Positions 1 to 8,017 of a stretch of DNA of 49,416 nucleotides are shown piece after piece; the first letter of the stretch is position 1; each line of letters starts with the position of its first letter. The translations under genes were made by a program, and so were the position numbers. Location: assembly GCA_034434915.1 (NCBI GenBank), contig DAOTYE010000015.1:1-49416 (forward strand). Direction: 5' to 3'. The notes under the pieces are model-generated. The model had not been told where the DNA came from, did not search any database, and was given only the letters and a program-made list of their open reading frames with translations. Source of the stretch: DAOTYE01 sp034434915. Its GTDB lineage: Bacteria; Chloroflexota; Dehalococcoidia; Dehalococcoidales; RBG-16-60-22.

Positions 1-5
1 ACCCC

Positions 6-34
6 TTGACAGATTACACGAAACCGTGTAAAGT
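6..34 (+). promoter_or_regulatory. mutL promoter containing a palindrome
   Basis: A -35 TTGACA (6-11) is separated by 17 bp from TAAAGT (29-34). Between them lies a perfect inverted repeat, TTACACG-AAAC-CGTGTAA (14-31), which also covers the start of the -10. The predicted transcript would begin about 8 nt before the mutL ATG at 49, so the leader is very short and has no evident ribosome binding site. The promoter is read directly from sequence; the role of the palindrome as a repressor operator is inferred. Confidence 0.65.
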
Positions 35-48
35 TCTATCAAAGCGAT

Positions 49-1743
49 ATGCCCATCCGCGTCTTAGATAAAAAGGTCGTGGCTCAGATTGCCGCCGGCG
101 AGGTGGTGGAGCGACCGGCATCGGTGGTGAAGGAGCTGGTGGAGAACGCCCTTGATGCCGGGGCGACTCAAATCGTGGTGGAGGCGAAGGGCGGCGGCGT
201 GAGCCTTATCCGGGTGACCGATAACGGCTCTGGTATTCCTGCGGATGAGGTTGAGCTTGCCTTTGAGCGTCACGCCACCAGCAAAATCAGCAGTGTTGCT
301 GACCTGCAGTCCATCCACAGCCTCGGCTTCCGCGGTGAGGCGTTGCCTTCCATCGCCGCCGTAGCCCAGGTGGAGATGGTCACCTGCGCCGTGGGCGAAG
401 CCACCGGTACCTTTGTGAGTTTGGAAGGCGGCGTTATGGTGCAACGCCGGACGCAGGCGCGGGCGCCGGGTACCACGGTTGCGGTGCGACAACTGTTCAG
501 AAATGTGCCAGCGCGACTCAAGTTCCTGAAGTCGGCGGCGACTGAAAACAACCATATTGCCGGTGTGGTGAGCCAGTATGCCCTTGCCTATCCGGAGGTC
601 GCCTTCATGCTGATGATAGACGGTCGCAAAACTCTTTCTACCTCAGGCAGGGGCAGGCTCATGGATAGCATCATGGAAATCTACGGATTGGAGACGGCGC
701 GCCAGATGCTTGAGGTGAAATCGGATGGCTGGTCCGGTCCGGTGGAAGTGAGCGGGATGGTGGGAGCGCCGACCCTTTCCCGGGCGGGTCGCGACTACCT
801 CAGCTTCTTCGTCAATCGGCGGTGGGTGAACAGCCGATTGCTCACCCGGGCGGTGGAGGAAGCCTATCATGGCTTGCTTACGGTCGGCAAACATCCGGTC
901 GCGGTCATTGCGCTGTCTCTGCCGCCGCCGGAGGTAGACGTCAATATCCATCCTGCCAAGAGTGAGGTTAAGTTCCATAATGAGCGAACCGTCTTCATGG
1001 CGGTGCAGAAGGCGGTGCGCCAGGCGCTGGTGGAGCAGATGCCGGTGCCGTCCATAGGCGAAGTTGCCACCGCCCCTTACGCGCCGCCCGTTCAGCGAGA
1101 GCAGGAGATATGGAACCGTGTCGCCGTCAGCGGCAGGTCGCCTCAGCCGGCGGTGGATACTTTTCTTCCCCTCACGGCGTCACTCCCTGTCCTGCGGGTC
1201 ATCGGTCAGCTCATGAAGAGCTATATCGTGGCTGAAGGACCAGACGGGCTTTATCTCATTGACCAGCATGCCGCCCACGAACGCATCATCCTTGAGCAGG
1301 TCAAGGCACAGAGGGCGCGGCAGGCAGTTGAAGTGCAGGGACTGCTGGCACCGGCAACTCTTGAGGTCAGCCCGGCGGAGGCGCAGGTGATGAAGTGGCA
1401 TCTCACAGAGCTTGCCAGCTTCGGCTTTACCTTGGAGCCGTTTGGCGAAAGGACCTACCTGGTGCGGGCGGTGCCCGCGGTGCTCGGAAATGGGGACTGG
1501 CTCTCCGCGCTGCGGGAACTGCTTGATGCCGGCAACGACAAAGCAAGCTGGACGGAGAAAGTCCTTATTTCCCTCGCCTGTCACGGCGCGGTGCGTTCAG
1601 GGAAAGCGCTGACCGACGACGAAATGCGAGCGCTGGTGCGACAGCTGGAGCAGACGGCGGCGCCTCATACCTGTCCCCACGGGCGTCCCACCCTCATCCG
1701 GCTTTCTGCCGGACAGTTGAGCCGCGAGTTCAGGCGGACGTAG
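49..1743 (+). CDS. mutL: DNA mismatch repair protein MutL
   Basis: This is MutL, the GHKL ATPase that couples MutS mismatch recognition to strand processing. The N-terminal ATPase motifs are visible: an ELVENALDAG helix (about residues 29-38), DNGSGIP (about 58) and GFRGEAL (about 93). The C-terminal dimerisation domain carries the nicking-endonuclease motif DQHAAHERIILE at about 405, plus ACHGAVRSG (about 509) and CPHGRPT (about 543). It therefore belongs to the endonuclease-competent MutL class found in bacteria without MutH. At 564 residues it is slightly shorter than the E. coli protein. Its end overlaps the convergent nuclease gene by 14 bp. No mutS is seen in the window; it may lie just upstream. 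Confidence 0.97.
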   Translation: MPIRVLDKKVVAQIAAGEVVERPASVVKELVENALDAGATQIVVEAKGGGVSLIRVTDNGSGIPADEVELAFERHATSKISSVADLQSIHSLGFRGEALPSIAAVAQVEMVTCAVGEATGTFVSLEGGVMVQRRTQARAPGTTVAVRQLFRNVPARLKFLKSAATENNHIAGVVSQYALAYPEVAFMLMIDGRKTLSTSGRGRLMDSIMEIYGLETARQMLEVKSDGWSGPVEVSGMVGAPTLSRAGRDYLSFFVNRRWVNSRLLTRAVEEAYHGLLTVGKHPVAVIALSLPPPEVDVNIHPAKSEVKFHNERTVFMAVQKAVRQALVEQMPVPSIGEVATAPYAPPVQREQEIWNRVAVSGRSPQPAVDTFLPLTASLPVLRVIGQLMKSYIVAEGPDGLYLIDQHAAHERIILEQVKAQRARQAVEVQGLLAPATLEVSPAEAQVMKWHLTELASFGFTLEPFGERTYLVRAVPAVLGNGDWLSALRELLDAGNDKASWTEKVLISLACHGAVRSGKALTDDEMRALVRQLEQTAAPHTCPHGRPTLIRLSAGQLSREFRRT

Positions 1744-2173
1744 CGCCGGCGGGTCGCTGTAACAGCTCCCACCTCACCATCCCTTCCTCAACCAGCTGGC
1801 GGATTTTGGCTTCCTGCGGGGTGAGCTGAGGGTTCTTGCCGCTTTTCACCTCTATGATGACAATCTCGCGGGGGTCGCCCTGCGCCAGTCCGGGGAAGAC
1901 GATGAGGTCAAAGGGACTGCCGATGAAGCGAGCTTCCGTGGGGTCATAGCGGAACTCGGGCAGGTAGGGCGCCATCTGCTCGGTGAACCTGCCGCCGAGG
2001 ACGGCACGACTTTGATTCACCGCATCCTGAATGGCTTTCTTGCGCTCTTCCTGCCAGACGCTGATTTGCTGGTCCTGCCACTGGCGGAACTTCCGCTCAA
2101 AGTTAAATCGGGTGATGAAATAAGTCAGGATGATAATGAGGATGGCGATAAGGATGGTGAGAGCGATTTCCAT
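1730..2173 (-). CDS. Membrane-anchored nuclease, archaeal Holliday-junction-resolvase-like
   Basis: This 147-residue protein has one hydrophobic N-terminal helix (about residues 3-18), a charged coiled-coil-like stretch (about 20-50) and a small C-terminal nuclease-like domain. The acidic/lysine pattern SPFDLIVF followed by IIEVKSG fits the PD-(D/E)xK fold. This matches the predicted endonuclease family distantly related to archaeal Holliday junction resolvase (COG4741 type). The start is the ATG at 2173, preceded by AAGGAGGG; a longer open frame upstream would overlap pyrE and is unlikely. Basic residues directly follow the helix, so by the positive-inside rule the nuclease domain may face the cytoplasm although the family is often called secreted. 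It is the last gene of the comEA-comEC-lepB-pyrE run, 31 bp after pyrE. The substrate is unknown. Confidence 0.82.
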   Translation of the reverse strand: MEIALTILIAILIIILTYFITRFNFERKFRQWQDQQISVWQEERKKAIQDAVNQSRAVLGGRFTEQMAPYLPEFRYDPTEARFIGSPFDLIVFPGLAQGDPREIVIIEVKSGKNPQLTPQEAKIRQLVEEGMVRWELLQRPAGATSA

Positions 2174-2204
2174 ACGGCCCTCCTTCAATTGATGTGAAGG
2201 ATTG

Positions 2205-2783
2205 CTAAGTCGCCGGTTGCTGACTGCTCCCTGGCTTGACCAGCGGGACTCCGGCGGCGCACAGGGGACAGTTCTGAGGCGAATAGGTGATGGTGGCGGC
2301 GCGGTGGCAGGCGAAGAGCGGGAAGCCGAAGTCCGGCGCCTGCGCCGAACGGTCCACCAGCACGCCGATGCCCACAATCTTTCCGCCTGCCTCGCTCACG
2401 GCGGCAATCATCTCGCATACCGAGCCGCCGGTGGTGAGGATATCATCAACCAGGAGGACGCGCTCGCCGGGAGCGAGGTAGAAGCCGCGGCGGAACACCC
2501 GCATGTCTCCCTCTTTCTCGGCGAAGATGCTGCGCACACCTAGCTGGCGGGCGACCTCATAGGCGATGATGATGCCGCCGGTGGTGGGACCGGCAACCAC
2601 CTGTACCTTGTCTTTGCGGAAGCGGTCGGCAATCATTCTGCAGAGCTTCTCAGTGTACTCCGGAAACTGGAGCACGCGGAACTTCTCCCAGTACACGGGC
2701 GAATGAAGTCCGGAGGTTAAAAGGAAATGCCCCTGGAGCAGTGCGCCTGCTTTCTTGAAGAGTTCCTCTACTTTTTCCGTCAC
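2205..2783 (-). CDS. pyrE: Orotate phosphoribosyltransferase
   Basis: PyrE joins orotate to PRPP to make OMP in de novo pyrimidine synthesis, in the cytoplasm. The PRPP-binding loop VLLVDDILTTGGS (residues 109-121) is intact, and AGPTTGGIIIAYEVA (64-78) and IFAEKEG (87-93) match the bacterial enzyme. At 192 residues it has the usual length. The start is a GTG at 2783 with GAGG seven bases upstream. It lies 18 bp after lepB and is likely co-transcribed with it. No other pyr genes are in the window. Confidence 0.95.
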   Translation of the reverse strand: MTEKVEELFKKAGALLQGHFLLTSGLHSPVYWEKFRVLQFPEYTEKLCRMIADRFRKDKVQVVAGPTTGGIIIAYEVARQLGVRSIFAEKEGDMRVFRRGFYLAPGERVLLVDDILTTGGSVCEMIAAVSEAGGKIVGIGVLVDRSAQAPDFGFPLFACHRAATITYSPQNCPLCAAGVPLVKPGSSQQPAT

Positions 2784-2801
2784 TGCTGACCTCTTTCAGC
2801 G

Positions 2802-3365
2802 TTACCCGCTCACGAGGATGACCGGATTAAAGCCGGCTTTGATTTGCGAGCTCAGGTTGTAGTGCGGGGCCAGTCCCCACTTCTGGGGAGGCCAGATGGA
2901 AAGCCACACCTTGCCCACGATGTTCTGGCGTGGCACAAACCAGCCGCTGTGCGAGTCATTGCTGTGATTGCGGTTGTCCCCGAGGACGAAGTAGCTGTTC
3001 GCTGGCACAGTGGTGCTCTTCATGGTGTATTCAGGCAGGTCATTGATGTATGTCTCGTAGAGCGGGGAGCCATTGACATAGACCGTGTTCTTTCTCACTT
3101 CCACTTCATCGCCGGGGAGGGCAATGATGCGTTTGATATAGTCCTCATGCTGATTATCAAACGGCTGGAAAACAATGACATCTCCCCGTTTCGGCTCGCC
3201 GAGGTAATATGCCACTTTGCTCACCAGCAGGCGCTGTCCCTCGTAGAAGCTCGGCTCCATGCTGATGCCGACGACGACAAAGCTCTGCACGGTTGCCTGT
3301 ATGCCCAGAAAAAGGGCAAGGGCAAGCAGTGCGGTGACCAGAATCTCGCGCAAAAATGCTTTCAT
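2802..3365 (-). CDS. lepB: Type I signal peptidase
   Basis: This serine protease removes signal peptides from exported proteins at the outer face of the membrane. One N-terminal membrane helix (about residues 8-30) is followed by the catalytic serine in GISMEPS (Ser35) and the general-base lysine in YIKRIIALPGD (Lys78). The late motif VLGDNRNHSNDS is the conserved box E region. I chose the ATG at 3365 (187 residues); an in-frame TTG at 3386 would add seven residues. It lies 35 bp after comEC and 18 bp before pyrE. Sitting beside com genes, it could help mature exported competence or pilin-like proteins, but a general role is most likely. Confidence 0.95.
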   Translation of the reverse strand: MKAFLREILVTALLALALFLGIQATVQSFVVVGISMEPSFYEGQRLLVSKVAYYLGEPKRGDVIVFQPFDNQHEDYIKRIIALPGDEVEVRKNTVYVNGSPLYETYINDLPEYTMKSTTVPANSYFVLGDNRNHSNDSHSGWFVPRQNIVGKVWLSIWPPQKWGLAPHYNLSSQIKAGFNPVILVSG

Positions 3366-3400
3366 AGCTACTGGATAGCCTTTCAATTATAGCGTATTCA

Positions 3401-5836
3401 TCATTCCAGTGCCAGCTTGTCCGTCTTCACCCATAGCCGTTCACCGTTGGTAATGAACTCAATTGTGCCTTGGATATCAGTGCGGTAGATTTTCTTGTCA
3501 CCAAGCACCTGCCGCAACCGTGCCATCACCTCCGGGCTGGGATGATGGTACCTGTTCTCTGCACCGACCGAGATAACCACCGCCTCAGGGCTGACCACGG
3601 ACAGAAATTCGCTCGTCGTGGCAGTGGCTGAGCCGTGATGGGCAGCCTTCAGCACGGTGCAGACGGGAAGCGAGCGATTCATTATCAGGGCGCGCTCAGT
3701 CTCCGCATCGCTATCGGCGGTGAACAGGAAGCTGATTTTCCCGGTCTGTAACCTCAGGACGATACTTGCTGTATCTGAACCATTTTCAGCTTCTGTGGAT
3801 AGCTCCGGTAGCGGATTGAGGACATTAAGCACTATCTCATCACCTAAACTTATCCGCTGACCTGCCTGCGCTATTGTGCTTGCTATGCGCTTCGTCACAA
3901 AAAAGCTCTGCCACTCCTGCGCCAGTGGCGAACTGCTGACAATAGTGCTCTGTAATACCTGCGCCACATGATAGCGTTTCAGCACTTCAATTAGACCGGC
4001 AAGATGGTCGGCATCAGGGTGAGTGGACACCACAAGGTCAATGCTCCTGTCCCAGAACGGCATTGCTTTGCTGAGGGCGGCGCTGATAGCTTGAGGGCTC
4101 GGTCCACCATCAATGAGAATCTGCTGGGTACCGTGTTCAATGAGTATGGCATCACCCTGCCCCACATCCAGGAAGCTGACGCGGACTTTATTATCAGGCA
4201 GGGTGGCGGCTGTGGCGGAGACGGCAATGGCGATTGTGAGCAGAGGCGGCACCACCAGCTTCAGAGAAAGCGAGGAGACGAAGGCTTTAGACTTGTTCAC
4301 TGCCAGCTGTGCTTTATTTGCCATTGGGGCGATAAAACTTGAAAGGCGCCTGCGCTGGCTGACCAGCCAGATGACAAGGGTAAGGATTGAGTAGTAGGTT
4401 GCGATGAATGTAATAGTGATGAAGCTCGTCTCCAGGTACACCAGCGGCGACTCCGCAAGCACTTGAACGATAAACAAAACATAGGTGAGAAAAAGCCAGG
4501 CAATCCAGCCAATGACCTGTGCTGCGGGAATAAAAACAAGTCCCATTGCCCCGCCCAGGAAGCTGAAAGCTATGATGACAGGAAGCGCCGGCAGTACCAG
4601 CAGGGTGGCAAAGGGACCAACGAAAGAGATGGTGTCAAAGTAATAAGCGACTAGAGGCCAGACGGCTATGGTGGCGGCAAAGGTGGCGCTGAGGCTATCA
4701 CTGATGAAGCGAGCAAAAGGGCTGAGCGGTCCCTCTTCACTGATAACACGGTCAACTGTTATCCTTCCCAGCGATTGCAGAGGGGGATAGAGGCATACCA
4801 GTCCTGCCATCGCCAGAAAGCTCAACTGAAAAGCGGCATCGCCGAGGATATAAGGGCTGATGCCGACCATTACGGCGGCGGCAAAGGTGAGCGCGGTGAA
4901 AGCGTTTTTCTGTCTGCCGGAGAGTTCTGCCAGAAGGAACAGGCTTGCCATGCTGGCACTGCGCATCACAGGAGGGTTCATGCCGGTGATGAGAGCGTAA
5001 AGCCAGACCACCGCCAGCGCCAGCCAGACATAAAGGTAGCGGCGCTTCCCGAAGAGAAATATGCCTAAACTGACCATGATGCCGGCGATAATGCTCAAAT
5101 GAAGACCGGATATGGCAAGAAGGTGCGCTGTGCCAGTGCGAGTGAAATCAGCCTTTATTGATGTGGGCATATTGCTACGAATGCCCAGCGCCAGCCCCTG
5201 CGCCAGTGATGCCTGAGGCTCAGGCAGAATGCGGGCTAACGTTTCAGCCAGCCTGTTCCTCAGGGAGTAAATCCATGCCATGGCTTTATTTCCTCTGTCA
5301 CGCTCAATGATTTCTACCTTTGGATAAAGCATGGTGCTATTAATGCCCTGATGTGCCAGATAGCCCCGGTAATCAAAATCGTCAAGGACTGGCGGTGTCT
5401 CCAGCCGCCCGGTTATCAGGAGCACATCGCCGTAACGGTAGGCAGGGTACCGGGGGACCAAAATAAGCACGTTGCCTTTTGCCTCATGCCACTCGTCACC
5501 TGTTTTCATTTCGCTCGCCGAGAAATAGAGGTGAGTATTTTTGTCTCTTACGTCCGGGTCTCTCGCTATTATGCCTCTTATTTCCCTCACGCCGCTATCA
5601 TTATAGAAGGAGAGGTCGTTTTCATTTATCTGGTGCAGGCTTTCGTATGAATAAAAACCGGCGCTGAAGAATATAAGCAAAACGAGGCTGACCAGGATAG
5701 AGCTTTTCCGGTATCTCCGGAAGAACAATAATGACAGTGGAATCAATGCCGCGAACATGAAGAGAGATGGCACATTCACTCTTGTGCCCAGGAAAATGCC
5801 CGCCACCCAGGCAAGGCTCAAATACATGAGGTACAT
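3401..5836 (-). CDS. comEC: ComEC/Rec2 DNA uptake channel
   Basis: ComEC forms the membrane channel that carries single-stranded DNA into the cytoplasm during natural transformation. The 811-residue protein has the full architecture. It has N-terminal membrane helices with a DUF4131-like soluble domain (about 1-180) and the central competence domain with GTAHLLAISGLHLSI (about 230). A C-terminal metallo-beta-lactamase-like domain carries HPDADHLAG (about 606) and AAHHGS (about 732). Because the metal motifs are intact, the C-terminal domain may act as a nuclease. The gene starts 11 bp after the comEA stop, so the two are surely one transcription unit. Confidence 0.95.
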   Translation of the reverse strand: MYLMYLSLAWVAGIFLGTRVNVPSLFMFAALIPLSLLFFRRYRKSSILVSLVLLIFFSAGFYSYESLHQINENDLSFYNDSGVREIRGIIARDPDVRDKNTHLYFSASEMKTGDEWHEAKGNVLILVPRYPAYRYGDVLLITGRLETPPVLDDFDYRGYLAHQGINSTMLYPKVEIIERDRGNKAMAWIYSLRNRLAETLARILPEPQASLAQGLALGIRSNMPTSIKADFTRTGTAHLLAISGLHLSIIAGIMVSLGIFLFGKRRYLYVWLALAVVWLYALITGMNPPVMRSASMASLFLLAELSGRQKNAFTALTFAAAVMVGISPYILGDAAFQLSFLAMAGLVCLYPPLQSLGRITVDRVISEEGPLSPFARFISDSLSATFAATIAVWPLVAYYFDTISFVGPFATLLVLPALPVIIAFSFLGGAMGLVFIPAAQVIGWIAWLFLTYVLFIVQVLAESPLVYLETSFITITFIATYYSILTLVIWLVSQRRRLSSFIAPMANKAQLAVNKSKAFVSSLSLKLVVPPLLTIAIAVSATAATLPDNKVRVSFLDVGQGDAILIEHGTQQILIDGGPSPQAISAALSKAMPFWDRSIDLVVSTHPDADHLAGLIEVLKRYHVAQVLQSTIVSSSPLAQEWQSFFVTKRIASTIAQAGQRISLGDEIVLNVLNPLPELSTEAENGSDTASIVLRLQTGKISFLFTADSDAETERALIMNRSLPVCTVLKAAHHGSATATTSEFLSVVSPEAVVISVGAENRYHHPSPEVMARLRQVLGDKKIYRTDIQGTIEFITNGERLWVKTDKLALE

Positions 5837-5847
5837 TGGTCTCTTAC

Positions 5848-6351
5848 CTACTCAGCCACGGTGATTAAGTCTTTTATCTTTTCCAGCGTGGCAGTGCTTA
5901 TTCCCTCCACCTTCAAAAGGTCGCTAATGTGAGCAAACCTGCCATGCTCATTGCGGTAGGCAATGATTGCTTTCGCCCGCGCCTCACCGATGTCCGGAAG
6001 CGCCTTAAGCAACCAGGCTTCAGCGCGGTTTATGTCTATTTTCTGTGGGGATGGCTCTTCAGCGGCAAGCGGAATGTAGAGCGTGAGCTTACCGGGAGCG
6101 GCGTCAGGTGTAATGCCGCCGGCTGATTGAATCACAGCCTCAAGGCAGTCACCCGGGCGCAAAGGGTAAATTCCAGGGACTTTTATTGCGCCGGTAATGG
6201 TGATTTCACCGCGCAGTTCAGGAGCTGGCTGGAGGACTATTTCCAGAGGTTGACTGGGCTGGAGCTTTGACCAGATAATAAGACCTCCGGCGGCAATAAC
6301 CATCACCAGTACAAGTATCACGGCGGTCCAGAATCTGCCCCGCGTCTCCAT
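5848..6351 (-). CDS. comEA: ComEA-type DNA receptor (SLBB plus helix-hairpin-helix)
   Basis: ComEA binds double-stranded DNA outside the membrane and delivers it to the ComEC channel. The 167-residue protein has an N-terminal membrane anchor (about 9-27), an SLBB domain (about 50-95, with ITGAIKVPGIYPLRPGD) and tandem helix-hairpin-helix motifs. The latter run from IDINRA to the end, with LPDIGEARAKAIIAYR and LKVEGISTATLEKI. The start is an ATG with AGGAGG upstream. It opens the com cluster and follows the terminator of the TrkA operon. Confidence 0.93.
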   Translation of the reverse strand: METRGRFWTAVILVLVMVIAAGGLIIWSKLQPSQPLEIVLQPAPELRGEITITGAIKVPGIYPLRPGDCLEAVIQSAGGITPDAAPGKLTLYIPLAAEEPSPQKIDINRAEAWLLKALPDIGEARAKAIIAYRNEHGRFAHISDLLKVEGISTATLEKIKDLITVAE

Positions 6352-6376
6352 GGCTGCCTCCTATTGTCAGAGATAG

Positions 6377-6399
6377 CAAAAAGAGGGGCGGTGCCCCTC
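6377..6399 (-). terminator. Intrinsic terminator after the Usp-TrkA operon
   Basis: Read on the minus strand, the stem GAGGGGC-ACC-GCCCCTC (6399-6383) is followed directly by five T residues. It lies about 30 bp after the stop of the second trkA gene and just before comEA, separating the two transcription units. Confidence 0.85.
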
Positions 6400-6430
6400 C
6401 TCTGTCATTCTACGGTAGCAAAAACACACT

Positions 6431-7093
6431 TTATGTTCCGGTGAGAATAGCTCGCAGTTCCCCTTCGTGTTCCGGCGGTGTGAGGGCGATGATTTGGTCA
6501 TATGCCTGAAGCACGGTCTCAGCATTTGGCACGGAGGGTTTGCCGTCCTTGGGAATAATCAGGGCGAGCTTGCTTTCCTCTGGCAGGGCAAGCTCTTGAA
6601 CGCTCTTGCCGATGCTTTTAGCCGATAGCGGAATCCTGACCTCCACAATCTCCAGACCCTTTTCACCGATGGTCAATAGGTGCGTGAGGGGGTGAGTGGG
6701 CACCTCTTTCTCTATAGCTTCAAGGATGAGTTCTGTGGCACTGAGCGGGACATCTATCCCCAGCTTTTCAAAGAGGAGCTTGTTCTGCGGGTTGCGGATG
6801 CGTGCGATGACCCGCGGCACCTTGAATTTGGCTTTAGCAATCTGGCAGGCGACAAGGTTGTCCTCGTCATCACCGGTCACGGCAACCAGCATGTCCGCTC
6901 TATTGGTGCCCACTTCAGTCAGCGTTGCCGCCTCACAGCCGTCACCATGATAGCATATACTGCCCAGCTCCTCATTGATGATATCGCAATATGAGGCGTT
7001 CTTCTCAATGATGAGCACTTCATGTCCTTCTTCAAGCAGAGCGCTGGCAAGGTGATAGCCCACTCTGCCGCCACCGACAATAATAATGTACAT
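6431..7093 (-). CDS. trkA: TrkA-type RCK protein (NAD-binding plus C-terminal domain)
   Basis: This cytosolic regulator of potassium or other ion/solute transport has 220 residues. An N-terminal Rossmann domain has the dinucleotide motif VGGGRVG (residues 6-12) and an acidic residue after strand 2 (IIEKN). A C-terminal TrkA-C domain follows (about 140-220, with GKSVQELALPEESKLALI). The upstream gene encodes a second RCK N-domain, with a two-base gap, so the pair may form a hetero-octameric gating ring. No TrkH or Ktr channel gene is in the window; the nearest transporter is the APC permease three genes upstream. Confidence 0.92.
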   Translation of the reverse strand: MYIIIVGGGRVGYHLASALLEEGHEVLIIEKNASYCDIINEELGSICYHGDGCEAATLTEVGTNRADMLVAVTGDDEDNLVACQIAKAKFKVPRVIARIRNPQNKLLFEKLGIDVPLSATELILEAIEKEVPTHPLTHLLTIGEKGLEIVEVRIPLSAKSIGKSVQELALPEESKLALIIPKDGKPSVPNAETVLQAYDQIIALTPPEHEGELRAILTGT

Positions 7094-7095
7094 CT

Positions 7096-7515
7096 TTAGC
7101 CGCTTCTTTTCTCCTCTTTACCCTCTATTTTGTCCCGTATTAACCGGGCAAAGATGGTTGTCGGGCTGAAGGCTTCCAGTCCCAGCATCTGATAAAGTTC
7201 CTCGCGCAGTGGGTCATATATCCGGCAGATGACCCTGGGGACATTGTAAATGTGTTTGGCAATCTGTGCCGCCATGACATTGCGGTTATCTCCCTGGGTC
7301 ACGGCGACCAGCACATCCGCCTGCTCAATGCCGGCGCGCACCAGCGCCCTCTGGTCTATGCCGTTACCCACCAGCGCAGTGCCTTTGAACTCTGAGGACA
7401 ATCTGCGGAAGCTGTTGGCATCTATGTCCAGGATGGTAACCGTATGCCCATCCTTATCCAGAAGCTCAGCCAGCTGTGCGCCCACTCTGCCACAGCCAAT
7501 AATGATTACTCTCAT
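7096..7515 (-). CDS. TrkA-N (RCK) domain protein, single domain
   Basis: The 139-residue protein consists of one NAD-binding RCK domain with IIGCGRVG at residues 5-12 and the ribose-binding acid in ILDID (about 29-33). It lacks the C-terminal ligand domain present in its downstream neighbour. It starts 9 bp after the Usp gene stop and ends two bases before the second RCK gene, so the three are co-transcribed. It probably partners the longer RCK protein; the transporter it gates is not known. Confidence 0.9.
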   Translation of the reverse strand: MRVIIIGCGRVGAQLAELLDKDGHTVTILDIDANSFRRLSSEFKGTALVGNGIDQRALVRAGIEQADVLVAVTQGDNRNVMAAQIAKHIYNVPRVICRIYDPLREELYQMLGLEAFSPTTIFARLIRDKIEGKEEKRSG

Positions 7516-7524
7516 CTCTGGCTC

Positions 7525-7944
7525 TTATAATTCCTGGTACAATATCACGGGACAGGGGGCATTTTTCAGTACGTATGGCGCGATATTCCCCAGACTGAAC
7601 TGCCCGAAACGGCGCTTCTGTTTTACTCCGATGAGAATCAGGTCAACCTTCCTCTCAACAGCCTCATCAATGATAGCGGGACCCGCGTCACGCGCCTGAA
7701 CTATGTCAGTTTCAATTTCATAATCCTGCTCTTCCGCAATGGTCTCAATGTGGTCCAGGATTTGTTCCGCTTTTTGCATTTCAGATTGCAGTTCTGCCTC
7801 CAGCGGCAGAGTGCGCTTTATGGTGATGACATAGACCGCCCAGATTTTGCTTTTGTCTTTCCTTGCCAGCCGGCAGGCAAGTCTGGTCGCTTCATCATCA
7901 GTTTCAGTCCCTGCCACCGGAATAAGAATCGTGCGGAATTCCAT
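7525..7944 (-). CDS. Universal stress protein (UspA family)
   Basis: This is a 139-residue single Usp domain, a Rossmann-like alpha/beta fold usually forming dimers. The N-terminal IPVAGTETDDEATRLA strand-helix and C-terminal APCPVILYQEL are typical. The family's ATP motif, G-2X-G-9X-G-(S/T), is degenerate: in GVKQKRRFGQFSLGN (residues 106-120) the second glycine is Q109 and the final S/T is N120. It may therefore not bind ATP. It is the first gene of the Usp-TrkA-TrkA operon, under its own TATAAT promoter, 73 bp after the APC permease. Confidence 0.92.
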   Translation of the reverse strand: MEFRTILIPVAGTETDDEATRLACRLARKDKSKIWAVYVITIKRTLPLEAELQSEMQKAEQILDHIETIAEEQDYEIETDIVQARDAGPAIIDEAVERKVDLILIGVKQKRRFGQFSLGNIAPYVLKNAPCPVILYQEL

Positions 7945-7969
7945 CTACCTTACCTTTACAACAGAGGCT

Positions 7970-7998
7970 ATTATAGTCCTCTTTTAGAAAATCTACAA
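7970..7998 (-). promoter_or_regulatory. Promoter of the Usp-TrkA operon
   Basis: On the minus strand, TTGTAG (7998-7993) lies 17 bp before a perfect TATAAT (7975-7970). Transcription would start about 18 nt before the Usp ATG, with AAGG as the ribosome binding site. Confidence 0.6.
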
Positions 7999-8017
7999 TA
8001 CCTTTTCCGCCCGGTCT

